Shown piece after piece: positions 1-5,146 of a stretch of DNA of 5,146 nucleotides. Both the position numbers and the translations under genes were made by a program. Position 1 is the first letter of the stretch; every line of letters starts with the position of its first letter. Where the stretch lies: assembly GCA_945910715.1 (NCBI GenBank), contig CAMDZU010000121.1, forward strand, positions 1 through 5,146. Reading direction: 5' to 3'. Source of the stretch: an uncultured Clostridia bacterium. GTDB taxonomy: Bacteria > Bacillota > Clostridia > Oscillospirales > Ruminococcaceae. A model generated the notes under the pieces. It worked only from the letters and a program-made list of their open reading frames with translations, made no database searches and had not been told where the DNA came from.

Positions 1-1392
1 TAAAAACGGAGTGTTTGGTGGATTTACAAGTATTACGGTGCGGACGAGGAGACAGGCAGTGTTGCATACGACGGTTGCTGTTCCCGTAAGGACCATTGAA
101 GCTGTTTTCTTTTCCACAAAGGCTTTAAGCCTGGGAACAACGGGTAGGCAGAATATCAGCGCCGCAATAATCAGGAAGATGTTGTTCATAAAAGAAGCGG
201 CGGTTACGCTGTCCGTAAAGACGTTTCCGTTTGCGCCAACAAGGTTCTTGAAGAAATCCCCAAGACGGCCTATATCCGTGAAATAGAAAATGCCGAAGCC
301 GAGAACAATAACTACCTTATTATAAATGTGCATTATCACCGACGGGATTTTTCTCATTCGTTTGTTGCCCACTTTGCGTTCAAGGAAGATGAACAAGCCG
401 AAGTACAGACCCCATATAATGAAGTTCCAGCTTGCGCCGTGCCAAAGACCTGTGCTGAACCATACAAGGAACAGGCTTAAATACTGTCTGCGCTTGCCGA
501 ATATAGGAACGTACAGCAGATAATCACGGAAGAACGAGCCGAGAGAAATGTGCCATCTCTGCCAGAACTCGGTTATATTGCGGCAGATAAAGGGGTACTT
601 GAAGTTTTCGTCGAAGTGGAAGCCGAAAATCCTGCCAAGACCGATTGCCATATCCGAATAGCCCGAGAAATCGAAGTAAACCTGCATTGCGTAAAGAATT
701 ACGCCGTACCATGTGCCAAGGACCGACACGCTTGAAAGGCTTGTTGCTCCAAGAAAGGAATCCACTACTACAGACAGGTTGTTTGCAATGATTACTTTTT
801 TGGCAAGACCTGTGGCAAGTCTTGAAATGCCAGCGCTAAGGTCCTCTGCGGTTGTTTTCCGACAGCCCATTTCCTGCTCAACAACGCTGTAGCGGACGAT
901 TGGTCCGGCTACAAGCTGAGGGAACATTGAAACGTAAAGCAGAAAACGTGCATAGCTGCGCTGAACCTTGACCTTGCCCCAGTATGCGTCCATTATGTAG
1001 GAAATGATCTGGAAGGTGTAGAAGCTTATGCCGATAGGCAGGGAAATATCGGGTACGGGAATATCAAAGGGAAGTACTGCATTAAGGTTTTCCACCACAA
1101 AGCCGCTGTACTTGAATACCGCCAGCAGACCAAGGCTTGTAACCAGTGCAAAAATAACAGGCAGCTTAGCCTTTGAAGTACCTCGCCATTTGTCGATAAG
1201 CAGTCCGAATAAGTAATTGGCAGTAACGCTGAACAGCAGCAGGATAATCCACAAGGGCTCTCCCCATGCGTAGAAAATAAGTGAAAAGAGTATAAGCACT
1301 CCGTTCCGCCAGGCAATGTTCTTTGTCAGAAAGTAAAGAATAATGCAGGCAGGCAGAAATGCGTACAGAAAAAATAAATCCGCAAAAATCAT
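1..1392 (-). CDS. MBOAT family O-acyltransferase (AlgI/DltB-like), C-terminus cut by window edge
   Basis: Polytopic membrane enzyme expected to transfer an acyl (often acetyl) group to a cell-surface polysaccharide or teichoic-acid-type acceptor. Reading from ATG at 1392 gives 464 codons with no stop before the edge. The N-terminus MIFADLFFLYAFLP and the FYAWGEP motif (residues 40-46) are typical of the family. Other MBOAT landmarks are LPIGISFYTFQ (118-128), FPQLVAGPI (157-165), YFDFSGYSDMAIG (239-251), FWQRWHISL (276-284) with His281, and GLWHGASWNFIIWG (315-328) with His318. His318 corresponds to the conserved membrane-embedded catalytic histidine. Many hydrophobic segments are visible, for example 5-22, 31-66, 78-100, 225-240, 304-335, 358-372, 403-418 and 433-456. 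The sequence ends at VNPPNTPFL, which resembles the usual family ending, so probably fewer than about ten residues are missing. An AGGAG ribosome binding site (1398-1402) lies 5 nt before the start. The acceptor is unknown. Similar genes often precede an SGNH/DHHW-type partner, which would lie past the left edge. Confidence 0.93.
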   Translation of the reverse strand, partial: MIFADLFFLYAFLPACIILYFLTKNIAWRNGVLILFSLIFYAWGEPLWIILLLFSVTANYLFGLLIDKWRGTSKAKLPVIFALVTSLGLLAVFKYSGFVVENLNAVLPFDIPVPDISLPIGISFYTFQIISYIMDAYWGKVKVQRSYARFLLYVSMFPQLVAGPIVRYSVVEQEMGCRKTTAEDLSAGISRLATGLAKKVIIANNLSVVVDSFLGATSLSSVSVLGTWYGVILYAMQVYFDFSGYSDMAIGLGRIFGFHFDENFKYPFICRNITEFWQRWHISLGSFFRDYLLYVPIFGKRRQYLSLFLVWFSTGLWHGASWNFIIWGLYFGLFIFLERKVGNKRMRKIPSVIMHIYNKVVIVLGFGIFYFTDIGRLGDFFKNLVGANGNVFTDSVTAASFMNNIFLIIAALIFCLPVVPRLKAFVEKKTASMVLTGTATVVCNTACLLVRTVILVNPPNTPFL

Positions 1393-1456
1393 AAGCTCTC
1401 CTGATATATATGAAATAGCAATGGCTATATATTACAATACAGCATTCAACTTTTTA

Positions 1457-1485
1457 ATTATAATACATTTTATTGCTTTTTGCAA
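1457..1485 (-). promoter_or_regulatory. Predicted sigma70-type promoter of the MBOAT gene
   Basis: Read on the minus strand, TTGCAA (1480-1485; four of six consensus bases) is followed after 17 nt by a perfect TATAAT (1457-1462). The implied start of transcription is near 1450, giving a leader of roughly 58 nt before the ATG at 1392. The -35 lies within a small ATTGC/GCAAT palindrome (1472-1486). This is sequence pattern only; no operator was recognised. Confidence 0.6.
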
Positions 1486-1532
1486 TGGGAAATTGTCATA
1501 ATTTCAAACTTTATACGGAAAAACTGATATGA

Positions 1533-1628
1533 AATACTAATTCCTAATCTCCTTATAGACAAGGTCTATAAGGAGAGCCGCCAATAAGGCGGCAAGTCAA
1601 AACCTATGGTTTTGACGGAATTAGTATT
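1533..1628. repeat. Inner cloverleaf-like unit of the hairpin element
   Basis: This 96-bp sub-unit is closed by a perfect 12-bp inverted repeat (1533-1544 with 1617-1628) and encloses hairpins A, B and C almost back to back, giving a four-way-junction-like fold. It looks self-contained, whereas 1629-1718 (hairpins D-F plus the right terminal repeat) lacks a left boundary of its own. The outer pairing of 1541-1549 with 1703-1711 competes with this closure because it uses some of the same bases. The composite may reflect one unit inserted into or fused with another, or simply the element's native design. Confidence 0.65.
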
Positions 1629-1718
1629 GAACGGCTTTCCTGCGGCTTTGCCGCACCCACCGCAAAGCGGTGGGCTCAACCTATAGACAAAGTCTATAGG
1701 TTGATTAGGAAATAGTTT
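1533..1718. repeat. Multi-hairpin palindromic repeat element with terminal inverted repeats
   Basis: A compact non-coding block made almost entirely of perfect inverted repeats. Its ends (1534-1549 and 1703-1718) are inverted copies matching at 14 of 16 positions, with shared core TTCCTAATC. Six perfect hairpins follow: A 1548-1560/1564-1576 (13 bp, loop 3), B 1577-1582/1588-1593 (6 bp, loop 5), C 1596-1604/1608-1616 (9 bp, loop 3), D 1641-1646/1650-1655 (6 bp, loop 3), E 1656-1663/1667-1674 (8 bp, loop 3) and F 1677-1688/1692-1703 (12 bp, loop 3). A third inverted copy of the terminal motif at 1617-1628 pairs perfectly with 1533-1544 (12 bp). No credible ORF or ribosome binding site lies inside, and no clear target-site duplication is seen. 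It sits between two outward-facing promoters, so it should be outside both mRNAs. It could be a MITE-like non-autonomous element, a REP-like repeat, or an unrecognised structured RNA. The structure is certain; the identity is not. Confidence 0.85.
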
Positions 1719-1728
1719 AAATTGAATA

Positions 1729-1757
1729 TTGACAGGAGAGCGGCTGTGCAATATAAT
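1729..1757 (+). promoter_or_regulatory. Consensus sigma70-type promoter of nadA
   Basis: Perfect TTGACA (1729-1734) and perfect TATAAT (1752-1757) separated by 17 nt. This predicts transcription from about 1764 and a leader of roughly 40 nt to the nadA start at 1805. It begins 10 nt after the end of the hairpin element. Such a full-consensus promoter would usually be strong unless repressed. NAD-biosynthesis genes in Firmicutes are often controlled by the niacin-responsive repressor NiaR, but I could not identify its site here with confidence. Confidence 0.8.
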
Positions 1758-1790
1758 ATGAATATATAATAGAACATTATATGCAAACGA

Positions 1791-1797
1791 AAGGAAG
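1791..1797 (+). promoter_or_regulatory. Ribosome binding site that sets the nadA start
   Basis: AAGGAAG lies 7 nt before ATG 1805. The in-frame ATG at 1781 has only AT-rich sequence before it with no Shine-Dalgarno match, and this site would fall inside its coding sequence. The start is therefore placed at 1805. Confidence 0.75.
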
Positions 1798-1804
1798 CAT
1801 AGCT

Positions 1805-2725
1805 ATGATAAAGGATATTCAGGAGAAAATATTACAGCTGAAAAAGGAAAAGGACGTTGCTATACTGGCACATTCCTATCAGGCAAGAGAGATTGTTGAA
1901 ATTGCTGATATAACAGGGGATTCCTTTGCTTTAAGCGACAAGGCAAGACAGTGTCCCCAGAAAAACATTCTGTTCTGCGGCGTTCATTTTATGGCTGAAA
2001 CCGCCAAAATGCTGAACCCCGAAAAGGACGTTTATCTTGCAAACCCCATGGCAGGCTGCCCCATGGCCGAACAGCTTGAGCCTGAAATGCTGGAATATAT
2101 GAAAAAGCAGGAGCCTGACAGAAAGGTGGTTGCCTACATAAACACCACCGCAGCTCTCAAAAAGCTCTGCGACGTTTGCGTGACTTCATCTTCGGCGCTT
2201 ACCATTGTGAAGAAAATGGAGGCGGACAAGATTCTTTTTATCCCCGATTGCAACCTTGGGGATTATGTAAAGCGCAATGTTCCCGAAAAGGACATAAAGC
2301 TTATTCAGGGCGGTTGTCCCGTTCACGCTTCCGTAACAGCGGACGAGGTTGATAAGGCGAAAGCCCTCCACCCTAACGCAAAAGTGCTTGTTCACCCCGA
2401 ATGTGTTCCCGCAGTTGTGGCAAAGGCAGACTATGTTGGCTCAACGGCAGGCATTATGAACTATGCAAAGAAATCCGACTGCAAAGAGTTCATTATCGGA
2501 ACTGAAATCAGCATTGCGGAGCATCTTCAGTACGAATGTCCCGACAAGGAGTTCTATATTCTGTCAAAGAAGATTCTTTGCCCCAATATGAAGCTTACGA
2601 CACTTATGGACGTTTACAAATCCCTTGAGGGAATAGGCAATGGCAATGCCTTTAAAATAGAAATGTCAGAGGAAGATATTGCCGAAGCGAGAAAATGCAT
2701 TGACGAAATGTTAAGACTGGGATAA
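1805..2725 (+). CDS. nadA: Quinolinate synthase NadA
   Basis: Cytosolic [4Fe-4S] enzyme that condenses iminoaspartate with dihydroxyacetone phosphate to give quinolinate for de novo NAD synthesis. The 306-residue product has the usual length of the compact bacterial NadA form. The three expected cluster ligands are visible: Cys58 in FCGVHFMAET, Cys171 in GGCPVHA and Cys259 in CPNMKLTT. Active-site residues known for the family are present in context: His23 and Tyr25 (AHSYQ), Tyr111 and Asn113 (YINTTA), His174, His197 and Glu199 (HPEC), and Ser213-Thr214 (GSTAG). The three-fold pseudo-symmetric domain plan is implied by these positions. Start chosen at 1805 because of the Shine-Dalgarno sequence at 1791-1797; an in-frame ATG at 1781 would add eight residues. 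It is apparently monocistronic: its own promoter precedes it, a terminator follows the stop by 22 nt, and nadB and nadC, frequent partners, are not in the window. The iminoaspartate source must be encoded elsewhere. Confidence 0.97.
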   Translation: MIKDIQEKILQLKKEKDVAILAHSYQAREIVEIADITGDSFALSDKARQCPQKNILFCGVHFMAETAKMLNPEKDVYLANPMAGCPMAEQLEPEMLEYMKKQEPDRKVVAYINTTAALKKLCDVCVTSSSALTIVKKMEADKILFIPDCNLGDYVKRNVPEKDIKLIQGGCPVHASVTADEVDKAKALHPNAKVLVHPECVPAVVAKADYVGSTAGIMNYAKKSDCKEFIIGTEISIAEHLQYECPDKEFYILSKKILCPNMKLTTLMDVYKSLEGIGNGNAFKIEMSEEDIAEARKCIDEMLRLG

Positions 2726-2747
2726 ATGCCATAACGGAATAAAGAAA

Positions 2748-2784
2748 ATTGCCGCAGAGCATACTCTCTGCGGCAATATTTTTT
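2748..2784. terminator. Bidirectional intrinsic terminator between nadA and pncB
   Basis: A perfect 12-bp stem (2748-2759 with 2766-2777) closes a 6-nt loop and is GC-rich in the middle. On the plus strand it is followed after one base by six T residues (2779-2784), ending nadA. On the minus strand the A-rich stretch at 2741-2748 becomes a U-rich tail, so the same stem can end pncB, whose stop is at 2798-2800. Confidence 0.88.
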
Positions 2785-2797
2785 AGGCAAGACCAAA

Positions 2798-4240
2798 TCA
2801 GCCTCCCACGGTGGAAAGCAGAACGTGCTTTATATTCCACAGCTTTTCCGATAAATCAACATAGTAGCTGTGAGGATTTTCAAAGCGCTTCACCTCGTCC
2901 CACAGCAAATCAAGCTGCTCGGCGCAGTATTTCTGTATGGAGTGAATATCGGGGCTGTCATAAACTCTTTTGCCCTTGATGAAAACAGGCACAAGCAGCT
3001 CCTTTGCAGTAAAATTGGTAAGCTTTTTGGTTTTCCATGTAGCGTTCTGGTCGAAAATAACAAGCTCTCTGCTGTCGTCAATGGATTCATCATAAACGCA
3101 AAGCTGGTCGGCGATTGCCTTTCCCGTTTCATTGTCGAAAAGGCGGTAAACCTTTTTGAAATGAGGGTTGGTTATCTTGGAAATGTTTTCGCTGACCTTG
3201 ATTTTGGGGATAATCGTTCCATTCTCGTCCTCAACGGCAACAAGCTTGTAAACGCCGCCGAAAACCGATTCGCTTTTTGCGGTGATAAGACGCTCGCCTA
3301 CTCCGAAAGTGTCGATTTTCGCACCCTGCATAAATAAATCACGGATAAGATGCTCGTCGAGGGAATTTGAAGCCACAATTTTACAGGTGGTAAGTCCTGC
3401 CTCGTCAAGCATTTTTCTTGCTTTCTTGGATAAATAGGCAATATCCCCCGAATCAAGACGTATTCCGAAATTGGTTATGCCCTTTGGCACAAGGATCTCC
3501 TTGAACACCTTTATTGCGTTGGGAATGCCGCTTTTCAGGGTTGAATAGGTATCTACAAGCAGTACAGCGTTATTGGGATAAAGCTCACAATAGGTCTTGA
3601 AAGCCTCGTATTCCGAATCGAACATCTGAATCCAGGAATGAGCCATTGTTCCCACAGCAGGAACATTGTACTTGCGGTCGGTAAGCACGCAGGCTGTTCC
3701 CACGCAGCCGCCGATATAAGCCGCCCTTGCTCCGTCAACAGCGCCGTTTGCGCCCTGAGCCCGTCTTGAGCCGAATTCCAGCACTGCACGGCCGTTTGCG
3801 GCACGGACGATTCTGTTTGCCTTCGTGGCAATAAGGGACTGGTGATTAAGGGTCAGCAGGGTAAAGGTTTCGATAAGCTGTGCCTCTATTGCGGGAGCTT
3901 TTACCGTTAAAACAGGCTCGTTGGGGAAAACAGGAGTACCCTCGGGAACGGCGTAAATATCTCCCGTAAATCTGAAATCCGCAAGATAAGCTAAGAATTC
4001 ATCGTCAAAAATGCCCTTGTCGTGAAGATACTTTATGTCCTCGGGAGTAAAGTGAAGATTTTCGATATAGTCAATAAGCTGTTCAAGTCCTGCCGCAATG
4101 GCAAAGCCGCCGTTGTCGGGGACGGAACGGAAAAATACATCAAAGTAAGTGTTGCGCTTGTAAAAGCCGTTTTTGAAATAGCCGTTGCTCATGGTGAACT
4201 CGTAAAAGTCGCAGAGCATGGCAAGATTATCGTTGTTCAT
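2798..4240 (-). CDS. pncB: Nicotinate phosphoribosyltransferase PncB
   Basis: Cytosolic salvage enzyme of the Preiss-Handler pathway: nicotinate plus PRPP gives nicotinate mononucleotide, with ATP hydrolysis in most homologues. The 480-residue product has normal length for the Firmicute-type enzyme. Diagnostic stretches run in order: N-terminal LCDFYEFTMSNGYF (9-22), FRSVPDNGGFAI (37-48), EFGSRRAQG (155-163), GTMAHSWIQMF (197-207) containing His201, the expected phosphorylated histidine, RLDSGDIAYLS (261-271) in the phosphoribosyl-binding barrel, and FGVGERL (312-318). The start at 4240 is supported by an AAGGCGG Shine-Dalgarno-like sequence 7 nt upstream (4248-4254), one base off consensus. 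It lies 53 nt downstream of the thioredoxin-reductase-like gene on the same strand with no terminator between, so co-transcription is possible besides its own predicted promoter. It converges on nadA and shares its terminator. No frameshift or missing motif was seen. Confidence 0.97.
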   Translation of the reverse strand: MNNDNLAMLCDFYEFTMSNGYFKNGFYKRNTYFDVFFRSVPDNGGFAIAAGLEQLIDYIENLHFTPEDIKYLHDKGIFDDEFLAYLADFRFTGDIYAVPEGTPVFPNEPVLTVKAPAIEAQLIETFTLLTLNHQSLIATKANRIVRAANGRAVLEFGSRRAQGANGAVDGARAAYIGGCVGTACVLTDRKYNVPAVGTMAHSWIQMFDSEYEAFKTYCELYPNNAVLLVDTYSTLKSGIPNAIKVFKEILVPKGITNFGIRLDSGDIAYLSKKARKMLDEAGLTTCKIVASNSLDEHLIRDLFMQGAKIDTFGVGERLITAKSESVFGGVYKLVAVEDENGTIIPKIKVSENISKITNPHFKKVYRLFDNETGKAIADQLCVYDESIDDSRELVIFDQNATWKTKKLTNFTAKELLVPVFIKGKRVYDSPDIHSIQKYCAEQLDLLWDEVKRFENPHSYYVDLSEKLWNIKHVLLSTVGG

Positions 4241-4270
4241 AGCAAGACCGCCTTTTTATTTATTGATACT

Positions 4271-4299
4271 ATTATACTGCTGTTTATAGGATTTTACAA
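4271..4299 (-). promoter_or_regulatory. Predicted pncB promoter overlapping the upstream stop codon
   Basis: On the minus strand TTGTAA (4294-4299; four of six consensus bases) is followed after exactly 17 nt by a perfect TATAAT (4271-4276). The -35 includes the TAA stop of the upstream gene. Transcription would begin near 4264, about 25 nt before the pncB start. The match is good, but the region is AT-rich, so chance is possible. Confidence 0.55.
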
Positions 4300-5146
4300 G
4301 TCTTTTTCGGCTTTTCTGAGGAACTTTATTACCTCCGTGCCTGCTTTTCCGCCCTCGTAAACCGCCTTGCATATCTGAAGAAGTCCTCCGGTGCAGTCCC
4401 CGGCGGCAAAAAGTCCGGGAACGCTTGTCATCATATTTTCGTCAACGGTGATTCTGTTTCCCTCGGTAAATGCGCCGATTTTCCGTGCAAAGGCGGCGCT
4501 TCCCGCAACGCCCAGAGCGATAAATACGCCGCTTACGCTTAACCTTTCGCCATTTTCAAGCACAATGCCCTCAACGTGATTTTCACCCGAAATTTCCTCT
4601 ATTTTATTCGTGACAAGCTTTATTTTGCCCTTTGGCTCTATGGCTGTTTTTTCTCCGTTTGTGCATATCGTAACGGAATTAACCAGCGGTTCAAGAGCTC
4701 CTGCCTCGTGGAGCGCAAATTCCCCCGAGCCTATTACAGCCACGTCCTTTCCTCTGTAAAAGAATGCGTCACAGGAGGCGCAGTAGCTTACTCCCTTGCC
4801 CTCAAGGTCGGCAAGTCCTTTTATATTCGGCGTTTTTCTTGAAGAGCCTGTTGCAAGCACCACAGCGTCCGCCTTGAATTCGCCTTTTACTCCCGTAAGA
4901 ATAAAGCTTCCGTTCCAGTCTATTGAGGTTATTTCGTCGGTTATAATTTCCGCTCCCAGCCGCAATGCTCCCTGTCTGCCGTTCTCATAAAGCTCTGCGC
5001 CGCTTATTGTATCGGAAAAGCCGTAGTAATTCTCTATTTTTTTCGTTTTCAGCAAAGCGCTTGTCCCATTTGAAATTATGGTGGTATCAATTCCGCCCCG
5101 TACCGTATAAAGAGCCGCCGATATTCCTGCAGGGCCGTCCCCTAAA
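4294..5146 (-). CDS. Thioredoxin-reductase-like FAD flavoprotein, N-terminus cut by window edge
   Basis: Disulfide reductase of the TrxB family, expected to pass electrons through FAD and a CxxC pair to thioredoxin or a similar partner. The frame is open from 5145, giving 283 visible residues; only about ten N-terminal residues seem missing. A TTG at 5055 is not the start, because the FAD-binding motif GDGPAGISAALYTVR (visible residues 2-16) lies upstream in frame. Other features are ATG (98-100), the redox centre CASCDAFF (Cys122 and Cys125), a second nucleotide-fold glycine motif GSGEFA (139-144), and the second FAD motif GLFAAGDCTGG (244-254). The HRRxxxR motif that recognises NADPH in classical enzymes should follow near residues 158-170, but that stretch reads ICTNGEKTAIEPKGK. 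The GGQ element after the first FAD motif is also absent, replaced by the region before KIENYYGF. Total length near 293 is shorter than the usual 310-320. These points fit the clostridial ferredoxin-linked flavin thioredoxin reductases (FFTR) at least as well as NADPH-type TrxB. Confidence 0.9.
   Translation of the reverse strand, partial: LGDGPAGISAALYTVRGGIDTTIISNGTSALLKTKKIENYYGFSDTISGAELYENGRQGALRLGAEIITDEITSIDWNGSFILTGVKGEFKADAVVLATGSSRKTPNIKGLADLEGKGVSYCASCDAFFYRGKDVAVIGSGEFALHEAGALEPLVNSVTICTNGEKTAIEPKGKIKLVTNKIEEISGENHVEGIVLENGERLSVSGVFIALGVAGSAAFARKIGAFTEGNRITVDENMMTSVPGLFAAGDCTGGLLQICKAVYEGGKAGTEVIKFLRKAEKDL

Noticed and set aside
1026..1316. 96-codon minus-strand ORF and other short frames within 1-1316
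   Set aside because: They overlap the continuous MBOAT frame (1392 to the edge), which has all the family motifs. The gene is open at the window edge and so is easily missed.
1533..1628. tRNA or tRNA-like gene, because the inner unit folds like a cloverleaf
   Set aside because: The 12-bp closing stem, 3- and 5-nt loops, absence of a T-loop consensus and absence of an anticodon-type 7-nt loop do not fit any tRNA.
1533..1718. Riboswitch or attenuator controlling nadA
   Set aside because: The consensus nadA promoter is downstream of the element, no known NAD or other riboswitch motif was recognised, and no terminator/antiterminator pair leads into the gene.
1533..1718. CRISPR array
   Set aside because: The repeats are inverted palindromes of varied sequence and spacing, not regularly spaced direct repeats with unique spacers, and no cas gene is present.
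1566..1751. 61-codon minus-strand ORF within the hairpin element
   Set aside because: It runs through the palindromes and the nadA promoter, has no ribosome binding site, and its composition follows the repeats.
2870..3337. 155-codon plus-strand ORF opposite pncB
   Set aside because: It is a shadow of the well-supported pncB frame, with no Shine-Dalgarno sequence and no recognisable domain.
4022..4360. 112-codon plus-strand ORF spanning the pncB start and the end of the reductase gene
   Set aside because: It is antisense to two real genes, and its hydrophobic segment arises from their complementary codons. No promoter or ribosome binding site was found.

Overview
The window looks like chromosomal DNA of a low-to-mid GC anaerobic Firmicute, probably a Ruminococcus- or Eubacterium-like member of the Clostridia. 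This is inferred from the style of the proteins, purine-rich ribosome binding sites and consensus housekeeping promoters. No ribosomal RNA or marker gene is present to fix the taxon. All four genes have recognisable families, and two of them run off the ends of the window.

Layout: (1) Positions 1-1392, minus strand: a membrane-bound O-acyltransferase (MBOAT, AlgI/DltB-like) that lacks only its extreme C-terminus. (2) Positions 1393-1804: a divergent intergenic region with a sigma70-type promoter at each side (1457-1485 minus, 1729-1757 plus). Between them sits an elaborate multi-hairpin repeat element of about 186 bp (1533-1718). (3) Positions 1805-2725, plus strand: quinolinate synthase NadA. 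(4) Positions 2748-2784: a 12-bp stem terminator that appears to serve both converging transcripts. (5) Positions 2798-4240, minus strand: nicotinate phosphoribosyltransferase PncB. (6) Positions 4294-5146, minus strand: a thioredoxin-reductase-like flavoprotein whose N-terminus lies beyond the right edge. It lies 53 nt upstream of pncB on the same strand, and a promoter for pncB overlaps its stop codon.

Function: nadA (de novo quinolinate formation) and pncB (nicotinate salvage) feed the same NAD pool by different routes and are transcribed toward each other. The flavoprotein keeps the CxxC redox centre and FAD motifs but lacks the HRRxxxR NADPH-phosphate motif of classical thioredoxin reductases, so a ferredoxin-linked or otherwise non-NADPH reductase is a real possibility. 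The MBOAT protein probably acylates a cell-surface polymer, with partners expected beyond the left edge.

The least explained item is the hairpin element at 1533-1718. It has imperfect terminal inverted repeats, a third internal copy of the terminal motif, six perfect hairpins, and compensatory base-pair differences between its two end hairpins. It lies upstream of both promoters, so it would not be in either predicted mRNA. This favours a mobile or structural DNA repeat, or an independent RNA, over a riboswitch for a neighbour.
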